Positions 17,211 through 25,510 are shown, counted from the stretch's first letter. The stretch: 64,000 nt of DNA from Curtobacterium sp. MCBD17_013 (GCF_003234565.1 NZ_QKTU01000008.1:1-64000); one strand, 5' to 3'. Made by a program: numbers and translations. Notes: generated by a model from the sequence alone, not told the origin.

Positions 17211-18803
17211 TCATCGACCACGAGCAGATGCGTGCTCGTGGTCACGGTGGAACCGCATCACGCTCGTGGCGCCGCCGCGGTCGGGCACGTCGACGCGGTA
17301 CCCGGCCGACGTCAGGGCCGCGATCATCCGCGATCGCCAGGGCCGGTCCTCCCGGGTGGTGACCAGCCAGACCGTCCGGTGCCCTCGGGCGCACCGGAGT
17401 GCCTGCGACAGGGGCCGCCGACTCGGGAACAGCGTGTCGCGCGTGTCGGCGGAGCGCCCGGCTCTGCAGTCGACCGCGCCCGGGAACGAATCCGGGTAGA
17501 GCAGGGGGATGACGTCGAGGGTCGAGTCCGCGTCCCCCTCGACGTCGCCGTACAGCGCGGCGGTGGTCCTCGGCGCCGCACGCACCGCGCTCGATTCCCG
17601 GGCCACACGCGCCCAGTCGGTGTCCTTGCCCTCCTCGGTGCGCTGTCGCGCGTACGCCGGCGCCGCGAGGACCGCCGCGAGCACGAGGACCACGACGATC
17701 CGGCTCGGACGCCAGCCACGGATCGCCACGGCGGCGAGCAGCGCGACGGCCGGGCTGCAGAAGGCCAGGTACCGAGCCTGGTAGACGGGCGTCCAGACCA
17801 CGGACACCGCGAGCAGCATGATCGTCGGGACCAGGAGCCACGCCACGAGCAGCGGGCCGGTCGTCGACCGCTCCCGCCAGCACCGCGCCAGGCCGAGACC
17901 CACCAGGAGCACGCCGAGGACCGCGAACGGCGGATCGGCGGAGAACCACTGTTCGACGACGATCTGCTTGACCGTGCCGAGGTCGGGGCGATGGAGCCAG
18001 GAGACCTGGCCCACCTGCGCGGCCGCCATCCGGACGAACGGCACGCACACCACCGCGGCCCCACCCGCGGCGCTCACGAAGCCGACGGCGAGGCGTCGGC
18101 TCGCGGTGCGGTCCGGGGAGCGGGTCGCCCACACCGCGACGGCGATCGCGTGCACGACCAGCATGAGCGCGTCGTGCAGGAACACGACGACCGCGAGCAC
18201 CGCCATGATGCCGTACAGGGTCCAGAGCAGCGTCGTCCGTGGCCGTCGTCCGAGCGGGTCCTCCCCATGCTCGCGCAGGAGGCGACCGGCCACCGTCACG
18301 AGCACCAGGGTGAGCAGGACCGAGACGAACGCGGAGGCAGCGCCCGACCGTCCGTCGGTGGCGGACAGCGTGACCCGCGGGAGGAGCACGAAGAACGCAC
18401 CCGCGAGCAGCCCGGCCGATCGATCGAGCAGCATCCGACCGAGCACCGTGACGAGCCCGGCGGTCGCACCGACGCAGAGCACCGACACGGCGCGGAGCGC
18501 GAGCGGCGAGTACCCGACGAGGTCGAACCAGCAGTGCATCGTCGCGTACCAGGCCAGATGCACGAGATCGACGGTCCGGGCCAGGGCGAACAGCTCCGAC
18601 CACGACCGGGTCGCCGCGCTCACCGTCGCACCCTCGTCCCACGTCGCGGACGGCACCCAGCAGCCGGCTCCGGTGACGAGCGTCGCGATGGCGGCCACCA
18701 CGAGGGCGTCCGACCAGGGGGACCCCGTCCCTGTCCACGCCCGCCGACGCTGGCCCACGACGTCATCGACCGGCGGGGTCCGCGCCCGCATGGTGCTGCT
18801 CAT
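17211..18803 (-). CDS. GT-C type polytopic membrane glycosyltransferase
   Basis: 530-aa integral membrane protein with about eleven to twelve hydrophobic helices. After the first helix comes WDEGATV, the acidic pair in the first external loop that is the hallmark of GT-C (PMT/ArnT/PF13231-like) transferases using polyprenyl-phosphate sugars. The C-terminal ~110 residues are soluble and external. The start is ambiguous: ATG at 18803 or 18791 both keep the first helix. It is convergent with the kinase gene. Acceptor unknown; cell-wall glycan or protein glycosylation is inferred from family. Confidence 0.78.
   Translation of the reverse strand: MSSTMRARTPPVDDVVGQRRRAWTGTGSPWSDALVVAAIATLVTGAGCWVPSATWDEGATVSAATRSWSELFALARTVDLVHLAWYATMHCWFDLVGYSPLALRAVSVLCVGATAGLVTVLGRMLLDRSAGLLAGAFFVLLPRVTLSATDGRSGAASAFVSVLLTLVLVTVAGRLLREHGEDPLGRRPRTTLLWTLYGIMAVLAVVVFLHDALMLVVHAIAVAVWATRSPDRTASRRLAVGFVSAAGGAAVVCVPFVRMAAAQVGQVSWLHRPDLGTVKQIVVEQWFSADPPFAVLGVLLVGLGLARCWRERSTTGPLLVAWLLVPTIMLLAVSVVWTPVYQARYLAFCSPAVALLAAVAIRGWRPSRIVVVLVLAAVLAAPAYARQRTEEGKDTDWARVARESSAVRAAPRTTAALYGDVEGDADSTLDVIPLLYPDSFPGAVDCRAGRSADTRDTLFPSRRPLSQALRCARGHRTVWLVTTREDRPWRSRMIAALTSAGYRVDVPDRGGATSVMRFHRDHEHASARGR
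17216..17243. terminator. Candidate hairpin terminator at convergent gene ends
   Basis: GACCACGAGCA (17216-17226) and TGCTCGTGGTC (17233-17243) pair perfectly around GATGCG. It covers the last codons of the glycosyltransferase gene and lies 74 bp after the kinase stop. There is no T-tract. Confidence 0.4.
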
Positions 18804-18963
18804 CGCGGGAGCGTTCCACGCGGGACGTGCCCACCTCGCGCTCGTTCCGGACCCTGTGGGGGTCACCGCGGGTCGAGGTCACCCCGGATGGCACCCGCTC
18901 CGGACGCCGGCACGGGGTGTCCCTCGCCTGGAGTGGCTGGCGGTCGGCGGCCAGTACGCCACG

Positions 18964-19805
18964 CTAGGGCGCGTCGACGACGAGCGGCTGCATCCACGAC
19001 TCGTACACCGCGAGCGCGTCGTCGAGCGTCCGGGTCCCCGGGTCGGACAGCGATGCCGCCAGCACGTACCCGCTCGTGAGGGCGAGCGACGCGCCGCCAC
19101 CGCCCATCGGCGTGACACACCACGCCGCGTCGCCGGCCAGGCAGACCCGGCCGCGATGCCACGTCGGCATGCGGATCTGCGTCAGCTGGTCGACGTCGAC
19201 GTCGGAGGTGGCGAACCCGTCCAGCACGCGCCGCGCCTCCCAGCCGGCGTCGTCGTACCGGTCGCGGAGGTGGGCCATGACGGCGTCGCGGTCGAGTCCG
19301 GTGATGTCCTCGCCGCGGCCGTGCGCGAGGATCGCGCGCGTCGTGCCGTGGTTGTCGTGCCGTGGTTGTCGGGCCGGAGGTGGACCTGCCGCCCGCGCAC
19401 CGCGTTGTACCAGCGCCAGCGCCAGCGGTCGCCGTCGGCGTCGGTGCGCGGGATCGTGCCGAACACCATCGTGACGCCGAGGTCGTCACGACGCACGTCG
19501 TCGAAGAGCAGGTCGCGCGTGGTGGACCGCACGCCCTCGGCGATCACGAGCAGGTCGGCGTCGAGGGTCCGGCCCGACCTGGTCGTCACCCGCACCCTGT
19601 CCGCCAGGTCGTCGACGTGCTCGATCTGTTCCGCGTGGTGGAACGTGACGTCGGCAGGCAGGGAGTCGAGCATGACGCGCGCGAAGTCACCGCGCAGGAC
19701 CTCGAGTTCTGCCGTCGCGCCGTCGGTCCCGTCCGACGGCAGCGTCGCACGGACGCTCCCGTCCCCGCGGACGAGCACGGTGGCCGTCTCGGTCGTGAGA
19801 TCGGC
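18964..19805 (-). pseudogene. FAD-dependent monooxygenase, frameshifted and 5'-truncated
   Basis: Two minus-strand frames together encode the middle and C-terminus of a class A flavin monooxygenase. Upstream part: DADLLVIAEGVRSTTRD (the GADGxxSxxR-type block) and RGDFARVMLDSLP. Downstream part: CLAGDAAWCVTPMGGGGASL, the FAD-binding GD motif. They are separated by a frameshift at a 14-bp tandem duplication (19341-19368); removing one copy restores a continuous reading through THGRGEDITGLDRD-like sequence. The N-terminal GxGxxG FAD motif is absent: similarity stops near 19800, where a MarR fragment begins on the other strand. The gene is doubly broken. Confidence 0.85.
19341..19368. repeat. 14-bp tandem duplication causing frameshift
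   Basis: TCGTGCCGTGGTTG is present twice in direct succession (19341-19354 and 19355-19368) inside the monooxygenase remnant. A 14-bp gain shifts the frame, and deleting one copy restores it. This looks like a recent slippage or duplication event. Confidence 0.9.
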
Positions 19806-20102
19806 ATGACCTCCGGCGCGACGACCGTGCTGCTCAACCGTCTCGAGGCCGCCGGGCACATCGTGGGGTCACGCGAGGGCAGCGACCGTCGACGCGTCAC
19901 GCTGCGACCCGTCCGGGAGGCCCGGGAACAGGCCCGCGCGTTCCTCGCCTTCTCGGGTGCGCAGATCGCGGGGTGGCTCCGTGAGACGCCGGACCCCGAG
20001 CTGGCGACGGTCATCGCGTTCCTGGAACGGATGACCGCTGCGGCCCGGCAGGCCAACGCTCGTCTCGCTCGTGGCGCGCGCGGCGGTCAGAACACGGGGT
20101 AG
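19794..20102 (+). pseudogene. MarR-family regulator, N-terminally truncated
   Basis: Plus-strand frame reading REIGMTSGATTVLLNRLEAAG, then GSREGSDRRRVTLRP and a helical C-terminus (LATVIAFLERMTAAARQAN). This is the recognition helix, wing and dimerisation helix of a MarR regulator. The first ~45 residues (helices 1-2) are missing, because the sequence upstream is the antiparallel monooxygenase remnant. The last residues (GGQNTG) and the stop fall in sequence similar to an SDR 3' end, so its true C-terminus may also be lost. Originally it was probably divergent from, and the regulator of, the monooxygenase gene. Confidence 0.75.
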
Positions 20103-20180
20103 CCGCGGTGATGGACGGCCTGCCTTCGACGCGTTGTACGCGGGCTACCACTGCTGGCGCGGTGATCGATCCGGGACTAC
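20080..20180 (-). pseudogene. Remnant of a short-chain dehydrogenase gene with internal deletion
   Basis: 20080-20107 is nearly identical to the 3' end of the intact SDR gene (20735-20763; 'cggtcagaacacgg'). Then 20112-20160 matches the internal stretch 21001-21050 of the same gene ('gcgttgtacgcgggct' against 'gcgttgtaggcgggct'). The ~230 bp between the two homologous blocks are missing. It is therefore a degraded paralogue reduced to two short pieces. Confidence 0.65.
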
Positions 20181-20186
20181 GGTCCC
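20173..20186. promoter_or_regulatory. DosR/DevR-type box upstream of usp
   Basis: GGGACTACGGTCCC has the GGGACT-N3-GTCCC core of the actinobacterial DosR/DevR hypoxia box. It ends 35 bp before the stress-protein ATG and just upstream of a possible -10 (TACGAC, 20197-20202), a position typical for activation. The regulator is not in this window. Confidence 0.5.
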
Positions 20187-20221
20187 TGGTCCGCGCTACG
20201 ACGGGGCCGGAACCTGGTCAC

Positions 20222-20710
20222 ATGAGCGATCACGAACTTCAGCACACGGGTGACATCGTCGTCGGCGTCGACGGGTCGCCGCAGTCCAGGGAGGCCTTCC
20301 GCTACGCGGCGGACCTCGCGCGGTCCCTGCACACGAAGCTCGTCGCGGTCGGGACCTGGCAAACCCCCCAGGCCGGCTACGGAGCTGCTGTACTCACCGA
20401 TTGGTCACCCGAGGAGGACGTCCGCGCGGTCCTCCATGACGCCTGCGCCGACGTGTTCCCGGACGGCCAGCCGAGCTGGTTCCGGACGAAGGTGGTGAAC
20501 GGCCCCCCGGCGCGCTCGCTCATCGAGGCGAGCGAGGACGCGGTCATGCTCGTGGTCGGCAGCCGTGGTCACGGTGGCTTCGCCGGACTCCTGCTCGGTT
20601 CGGTCAGCTCGGCGTGCGCGGAGTACGCCACGTGCCCGGTGCTCGTCCATCACGACGGACCGCGCGGGCGTGCCCGAGGCGCGCGGACGGCGGACGTCCA
20701 CCGCGCCTGA
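20222..20710 (+). CDS. Universal stress protein (UspA family)
   Basis: 162 aa, single Usp domain (about 11-142). VVGVDGSPQSREAFRYA opens the fold, and LVVGSRGHGGFAGLLLGSVS is the ATP-binding G-2x-G-9x-G(S/T) motif, so an ATP-binding type is predicted. The C-terminal tail is Arg-rich. A DosR-type palindrome 35 bp upstream suggests induction under hypoxia or nitric oxide; Usp genes are classical members of that regulon in mycobacteria. It lies between the decayed monooxygenase/MarR locus and an intact SDR gene. Confidence 0.88.
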   Translation: MSDHELQHTGDIVVGVDGSPQSREAFRYAADLARSLHTKLVAVGTWQTPQAGYGAAVLTDWSPEEDVRAVLHDACADVFPDGQPSWFRTKVVNGPPARSLIEASEDAVMLVVGSRGHGGFAGLLLGSVSSACAEYATCPVLVHHDGPRGRARGARTADVHRA

Positions 20711-20741
20711 CGGCGCTGTCCCGTGGGCCCCGCGGCGGCGG

Positions 20742-21509
20742 TCAGAACACGGTGTAGCCGCCGTCGATCGTCAGCACCGACCCGGTCACGAAGCTCGAGG
20801 CGTCGCTCGCCAGGAACACCATCGCCGGCCCCAGCTCGTCGGGCTCCCCGGCGCGCTGCTGCGGCGTGTCCTCGATCCAGTGGCGGTGGAACTCGGGGGC
20901 GTCGACCGGCGCCATGTCCGTCCGCATGTACCCGGGCGCGATGGCGTTCACGCGGACGTGCATCGGCGCCCACTCGGCAGCGAGGCTCCGCGTGAGGTGG
21001 TGGACGGCCGCCTTCGAGGCGTTGTAGGCGGGCTGCCACTGCGGGCGGTTGACGATCGCGCCCGACATCGATCCGACGTTGACGATCGATCCACCACCCC
21101 GCTCGATCATGTGCCGCCCGAAGACCTGGCTCGCGATCCAGAGCCCGTCGACGTTGACGCTCATGACCTCGTGCCACTCCTCGTCGGTCACGTCGAGGGC
21201 AGGCTTGTGGATGCAGGCGCCCGCGTTGTTGACGAGGACGTCGACCCGCCCGAACCGGTCGACCGCGGCGGCGAGGAGCCGCTCGACGTCATCGCGGCGG
21301 GTCACGTCCGCGAGGACGGTCAGGACGTCGGCACCGAGCGCGCCGAGTTCGGCCTCGACGGTCGCGGCAGCGTCCGCGTCCCGCCCGACGACCACGACGT
21401 TCGCCCCGGCCTCCGCGAGGGCCGTGGCGAAGGCCCTGCCGAGCCCGCGGGTCGAACCGGTGACGACGGCGGTCCGTCCGGTCATGTCGAAACGGTCCAG
21501 GACGGGCAT
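20742..21509 (-). CDS. Short-chain dehydrogenase/reductase
   Basis: 255-aa classical SDR. Cofactor motif TGSTRGLGRA (about 17-26), NNAG at 94-97, active-site Ser147/Ser149, Tyr162 and Lys166 (YNASK). The C-terminus ends in the usual IDGGYTVF. The family resembles glucose 1-dehydrogenase/3-oxoacyl reductase types; substrate unknown. The ATG (21509) has an AGGAAGAGGA ribosome site, while the upstream extension lacks conserved sequence. A shredded paralogue of this gene lies 0.6 kb away at 20080-20180. Confidence 0.9.
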   Translation of the reverse strand: MPVLDRFDMTGRTAVVTGSTRGLGRAFATALAEAGANVVVVGRDADAAATVEAELGALGADVLTVLADVTRRDDVERLLAAAVDRFGRVDVLVNNAGACIHKPALDVTDEEWHEVMSVNVDGLWIASQVFGRHMIERGGGSIVNVGSMSGAIVNRPQWQPAYNASKAAVHHLTRSLAAEWAPMHVRVNAIAPGYMRTDMAPVDAPEFHRHWIEDTPQQRAGEPDELGPAMVFLASDASSFVTGSVLTIDGGYTVF

Positions 21510-21673
21510 GGCGTTCCTCTTCCTCGGGGAGTCGCTGGGTGGTGTGCACCCAGCGTGCTCCCTCGGTGGGACGGCGGTGCCGTCGGCCGCGCCTCCCGGA
21601 CCACTGACCCGAGCTCGAGTGAACAGCGGGTGACGGCCCGGCGCGGCCCGGGCGCGGCGGGCCGTCCGAGGAG

Positions 21674-21688
21674 CATGTTCGGAACATG
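21674..21688. promoter_or_regulatory. Perfect palindrome overlapping a start codon
   Basis: CATGTTC (21674-21680), centre G, GAACATG (21682-21688). The last three bases are the ATG of the following small gene, so a bound repressor would block initiation. It is not an actinobacterial LexA box, whose half-sites point the other way. Confidence 0.4.
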
Positions 21689-21925
21689 TCGATGATGGAA
21701 CCCCTGACACCCGGCGGTGGCGATCCCGAGGGCGGTCTGCCCGGCGGCGACGGGCCCGAGGGCGGTCTGCCCGAGGGCGTCGACTTCGACGACGCGGACT
21801 TCGAGGACGAGGACCCCGCGGCCCCGAGCGTGTTCCGCACGCCGGTCGTGGGCCGCGGCCTCACCGAGGAGGAGCTGCAGGACGACCTCCGCGACGAGGA
21901 ACGCGACGACCAGCTCGGGGACTGA
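21686..21925 (+). CDS. Small acidic Gly/Pro-rich hypothetical protein
   Basis: 79 aa, very acidic, with a repeated PEGGLP element (about 14-31) and a charged C-terminal helix (LTEEELQDDLRDEERDDQ). No domain recognised. GC-rich third positions and a palindrome at the start support a real gene; the start may be Met1 (21686) or Met4-equivalent ATGs a few codons on. The 98 bp downstream, before the MetE-like gene, contain only its promoter. Confidence 0.5.
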   Translation: MSMMEPLTPGGGDPEGGLPGGDGPEGGLPEGVDFDDADFEDEDPAAPSVFRTPVVGRGLTEEELQDDLRDEERDDQLGD

Positions 21926-22023
21926 CACCGGCGAACCCGGTCGTCGGGCTGGCGCCGGCCCGCGGTGTTGCCCTCGGTGACGGTCGGTCGTCGGGGGTCC
22001 CGGGGGTGCGGCAGGATCGACGC

Positions 22024-23208
22024 ATGACCAACCGCATCCTCACCACGCACACCGGGAGCCTGCCGCGTTCCCCCGAGCTCACCCGGTTGCTCGTGGCACG
22101 CGATCAGGGTCACGACATCGACGTCGACGCGCTCCGTGCGGAGACCGACCGCGTACTCGCACGCACCGTCGAACAGCAGCTCACCACGGGTCTCGACGTC
22201 GTCAACGACGGTGAGGTCCCCCGCGTCGGGTTCTCGACCTACATCCGCGACCGCATCGACGGGTTCGGCGGGGTCGGCCACCGCAAGCCCACGCTGGACT
22301 CGATCAAGTTCCCGGAGTACGCCGCCTTCCAGGCACGGCAGATCGACGAGGGCGCCGAGTTCGCCCGGGTCTGGGACACCCCGCTGGCGCAGGGACTGCT
22401 CCACTACGACGAGGAGCGTGCCGGGGTCCGGTCCGACCTCGACGCGTTCGAACGGGAGCTGGCGCGGAACGCCGAGGCCGGGCGTCGTCCCGCGGGCACG
22501 TTCGTGTCCGCCGCGACCCCGGGCATCGTCGCGACGACCCTGCTCCTCGACGAGGAGAACCCCCACTACGGCGACCACCGCGAGTACGTGTTCGCGCTCG
22601 CCGAGGAGCTCCGCGTCGAGTACGAGGAGATCGTGGCACGCGGGCACACGCTGCAGCTCGACGCCCCGGACCTCGCCATGGAGCGGGTCATCCACTTCGG
22701 CGACGCGACGCTCGACGAGTTCCTGGCCGCCGTCGACCTGCACGTCGAGGCGATCAACCGGGCACTGCGGAACATCCCGAAGGACCGCGTGCGACTCCAC
22801 GTCTGTTGGGGCAACTGGCAGGGCCCGCACCAGGACGACGTCCCCGTCGACGAGCTGCTCGAGCACCTCTACCGGGCCGAGGTCGGGGCGTTCAGCATCC
22901 CGTTCGGGAACCCCGCCCACCAGCACGAACTCCCCGCCTTCCGGCAGCACCCGCTGCCCGACGGTGCCCTGCTCATCCCGGGCGTCATCGACGTCACGAC
23001 CAACTACCTCGAGCACCCGCAGGTCGTGGCGAACCGGATCGTCGAGGCCGCCGAGGCCGTGGGCGACCCGGCACGCGTCATCGCGGGGACCGACTGCGGG
23101 CTCGCCACCTTCGCGAGCTACGAGTTCGTGGCGACCGACGTCGCGTGGGCCAAGCTCGGCGCACTCGTCGAGGGCGCGGCGATCGCCTCCCGGCGCCTGT
23201 TCGGCTGA
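22024..23208 (+). CDS. MetE C-terminal-like (methionine synthase II type) protein
   Basis: 394-aa zinc methyltransferase-fold protein. TTHTGSLPRS at the start and the zinc ligands His259, Cys261 (HVCWGN) and Cys358 (GTDCG) match cobalamin-independent methionine synthase. It lacks the N-terminal folate half of MetE (about 750 aa), so it belongs to the short YxjG/YxjH/core-MetE group. In such proteins the methyl donor is often not methyltetrahydrofolate-glutamate. The ATG follows CAGGAT by 6 nt, a leaderless arrangement. Role in methionine synthesis or recycling is likely but not certain. Confidence 0.85.
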   Translation: MTNRILTTHTGSLPRSPELTRLLVARDQGHDIDVDALRAETDRVLARTVEQQLTTGLDVVNDGEVPRVGFSTYIRDRIDGFGGVGHRKPTLDSIKFPEYAAFQARQIDEGAEFARVWDTPLAQGLLHYDEERAGVRSDLDAFERELARNAEAGRRPAGTFVSAATPGIVATTLLLDEENPHYGDHREYVFALAEELRVEYEEIVARGHTLQLDAPDLAMERVIHFGDATLDEFLAAVDLHVEAINRALRNIPKDRVRLHVCWGNWQGPHQDDVPVDELLEHLYRAEVGAFSIPFGNPAHQHELPAFRQHPLPDGALLIPGVIDVTTNYLEHPQVVANRIVEAAEAVGDPARVIAGTDCGLATFASYEFVATDVAWAKLGALVEGAAIASRRLFG

Positions 23209-23219
23209 CGCTGCCGACC

Positions 23220-23275
23220 GGGGCGGTCAGGCCGCGGGCCTGCCGGTGACGCCCTCGGCGGGGCGGTCAGGCCGC
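23220..23275. repeat. 16-bp direct repeat
   Basis: GGGGCGGTCAGGCCGC occurs at 23220-23235 and 23260-23275. The second copy contains the stop codon of the small minus-strand gene, and the first looks like a duplicate of that gene's 3' end. Confidence 0.6.
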
Positions 23276-23455
23276 CACGACGGCGTCGTGCCGCGGCTCG
23301 ACCCAGACGACGGTGACCCCGACGCCGAGCACGTCGAGCGCGCGCCGCACGGCGTCATCACGGTCGCACGCACCGAGCACGGCCACCGCGACCTCGGTGC
23401 TGCCGGACTCGGTGTAGGCCACGGTCCAGAACGGTGTCGGAGCCACGTCGACCAC
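23267..23455 (-). CDS. Small hypothetical protein
   Basis: 62 aa, MVDVAPTPFWTVAYTESGST onward. Alternating hydrophobic residues suggest a small alpha/beta protein, with no known motif. The GTG start follows GAGAGGGAAGAG closely. It is divergent from the aldo/keto reductase gene. Function unknown; coding call rests on codon bias and the ribosome site. Confidence 0.5.
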   Translation of the reverse strand: MVDVAPTPFWTVAYTESGSTEVAVAVLGACDRDDAVRRALDVLGVGVTVVWVEPRHDAVVAA

Positions 23456-23559
23456 CTCTTCCCTCTCGCCGATCGCTGCGTGTCGCTGTGCAGGGTGTTC
23501 GGAACGGGGGACCGGGGCGGTTGGGTGTCGGCCCAGGCGCCGGGAGTTCCATCGACGGC

Positions 23560-24423
23560 ATGACGACGCTCCCCGGTGGAACCCTGACCCTCGCCGACGA
23601 CCTCACCGTGACCCGCTTCGGCTACGGCGCGATGCAGCTCGCGGGACCCGGGGTGATGGGTCCGCCCGAGGACCGCCAGGGCGCCGAGGAGGTCCTCCGC
23701 GCCGTGATCGAGCTCGGCATCACCCACATCGACACGAGCGACTACTACGGCCCGTTCACGGTCAACGAGCTCATCCGCGAGACCCTGCACCCGTACCCCG
23801 AGGGACTGCACATCGTCACGAAGGTCGGCGCGCGGCGGACGGCCGACGGCGACTGGCCCTCGGCGCTCGGCCGCGAGGACCTGCGTGAGGCGATCGACGA
23901 GAACCTCGAGCACCTCGGCGTCGAGGCCATGGACGTCGTGAACCTCCGCGTCGGCGGGGCGTTCGGTGCCGAGGAGGGCTCGATCGCCGAGCCGTACGAA
24001 GCGCTCGTCGAACTCCAGCAGGAGGGCCGCATCCGGCACCTCGGCATCAGCAACGTGACGATGACGCAGTTCGAGGAGGCCCGGAGCATCGCCCCGTTCG
24101 TCACCGTGCAGAACCACTACAACCTCGCGCACCGCGACGACGACGCGCTCGTCGACCGCTGCGCGGAGCTCGGCATCGGGTTCACGCCGTTCTTCCCGCT
24201 CGGCGGCTTCAACCCGCTCCAGTCGGACACGCTGGGACGGGTGGCGGCGCGCCTGGGTGCGTCGCCCCTCCAGATCGCGCTCGCCTGGCTGCTGCAGCGC
24301 TCGCCGGTGATGCTGCTCATCCCGGGCACGAAGTCGGTGCAGCACCTGCACGAGAACGTCGAGGGCGCGGGCATCGCGTTGCCCGCGGACGCGCTCGAGG
24401 AGCTCGACGCCATCGGGCGCTGA
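23560..24423 (+). CDS. Aldo/keto reductase
   Basis: 287-aa TIM-barrel NADPH oxidoreductase. Catalytic-tetrad signs: Asp and Tyr in HIDTSDYYGP (about 64-73) and Lys in IVTKVGA. The fourth position is Asn-Leu-Arg (VVNLRVGG) instead of the usual His in the LLHxP motif, so substrate specificity may be altered. NADP-binding IPGTKSVQHLHEN lies near the C-terminus. The ATG has no strong ribosome site and is preceded by CATCGA. Convergent with a second aldo/keto reductase. Confidence 0.9.
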   Translation: MTTLPGGTLTLADDLTVTRFGYGAMQLAGPGVMGPPEDRQGAEEVLRAVIELGITHIDTSDYYGPFTVNELIRETLHPYPEGLHIVTKVGARRTADGDWPSALGREDLREAIDENLEHLGVEAMDVVNLRVGGAFGAEEGSIAEPYEALVELQQEGRIRHLGISNVTMTQFEEARSIAPFVTVQNHYNLAHRDDDALVDRCAELGIGFTPFFPLGGFNPLQSDTLGRVAARLGASPLQIALAWLLQRSPVMLLIPGTKSVQHLHENVEGAGIALPADALEELDAIGR

Positions 24424-24434
24424 CGACCTCCGCG

Positions 24435-24506
24435 GACGTCGCACCGCGCGGTTCCGGTTGCACCGCGGGATCGCGCGGTGCAATGGGACGAACGCGGTGC
24501 GACGTC
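24435..24506. terminator. Nested inverted repeats between convergent reductase genes
   Basis: Outer arms GACGTCGCACCGCG (24435-24448) and CGCGGTGCGACGTC (24493-24506) enclose inner arms TTGCACCGCG (24458-24467) and CGCGGTGCAA (24474-24483), all perfect. The GCACCGCG core occurs in four orientations. Most likely a bidirectional terminator; no T-tract. Confidence 0.6.
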
Positions 24507-24516
24507 GAGCGCCCCG

Positions 24517-25446
24517 CTACGGGACCAGGTGCCCCGCGGCGGTGAACAGCCGATACCAGTCCGGCCGCGACAGCCGGACGTCCGACCCGGCGGCCGAGTC
24601 CCGCACACGCTGCGGGTTCGTCGTGCCGAGGACGACCTGCATCTGCGCCGGGTGGCGGGTGATCCAGGCCACGGCGATGCCGGTCGGGGTGCAGTCGTAC
24701 GTGTCGGCGAGCTCGTCGATGACGTCGTTGAGCTCCCCGTACTGCTCGCGGTCGCCCAGGAACACGCCGTCGAAGAACCCCTTCTGGAACGGCGACCACG
24801 CCTGCAGGGTGATGTCGTTGAGGCGCGAGTAGTCGAGGATGCCGTTGTCACGGTCGACCGACTGCTCGAGCCCGGCCATGTTCGCGGCGACGCCCTGCGC
24901 GACGAGGTTCGCGTGCGTGATGCTCAGCTGCACCTGGTTGAACGCGAGCGGCTGCCGGACCGAGCGCTTGAGGAGCTCGACCTGACCGGGCGTGTGGTTC
25001 GAGACACCGAAGTGCTTCACCTTGCCCGCCGCGTGGAGCTCGTCGAACGCCGCGGCGACCTCGTCGGGCTCGACGAGTGCGTCGGGCCGGTGCAGGAGCA
25101 GGACGTCGATGTGATCGGTGTGCAGGGCCTCGAGCGAGCCGTCGACCGACTCGAGGATGTGCTCCTTCGAGAAGTCGAAGTACCCGTCGCGGATCCCGAC
25201 CTTGGTCTGGATGACGATCTCGTCCCGCTCGGAGGACGAGAGTCCGAGCGCCTCGCCGAACCGGCGCTCGCAGTGGTGCATCGCGCCGCCGTACACGGCC
25301 GCGTGGTCGAACATCGTGATCCCGGCGTCCCGGGCGGTGCCGACGAGGGTGCGGATCTCCTCGTCGGACATGTCGGTGATCCGCATGAGTCCGAGCACGA
25401 TGTCGGACGCGGTCAGGTCGGTCTGTGGCAACTCCAGTGTCTTCAC
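24517..25446 (-). CDS. Aldo/keto reductase, YdhF-like
   Basis: 309-aa TIM-barrel oxidoreductase. Catalytic Asp/Tyr in FDHAAVYGG (about 46-54), Lys in IQTKVGI, and His in LLLHRPD; phosphate-binding VVLGTTNPQRV near the C-terminus. Length and motifs match the YdhF/AKR11-like group. The GTG start has a GGGAGGAAG ribosome site. It is followed after a large nested hairpin by the convergent 23560 reductase, from which it is clearly divergent in sequence. Confidence 0.9.
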   Translation of the reverse strand: MKTLELPQTDLTASDIVLGLMRITDMSDEEIRTLVGTARDAGITMFDHAAVYGGAMHHCERRFGEALGLSSSERDEIVIQTKVGIRDGYFDFSKEHILESVDGSLEALHTDHIDVLLLHRPDALVEPDEVAAAFDELHAAGKVKHFGVSNHTPGQVELLKRSVRQPLAFNQVQLSITHANLVAQGVAANMAGLEQSVDRDNGILDYSRLNDITLQAWSPFQKGFFDGVFLGDREQYGELNDVIDELADTYDCTPTGIAVAWITRHPAQMQVVLGTTNPQRVRDSAAGSDVRLSRPDWYRLFTAAGHLVP

Positions 25447-25510
25447 GCTCCGATCTTCCTCCCTCGGCCCGCTTCGTGCGCCAGCGACCGGGAGGCGCGG
25501 TGCGGGCCCG

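Noticed and set aside
21674..21688. Palindrome considered as an SOS/LexA box
   Set aside because: Actinobacterial LexA sites have GAAC-N4-GTTC; here the order is GTTC-n-GAAC with a 1-bp centre.
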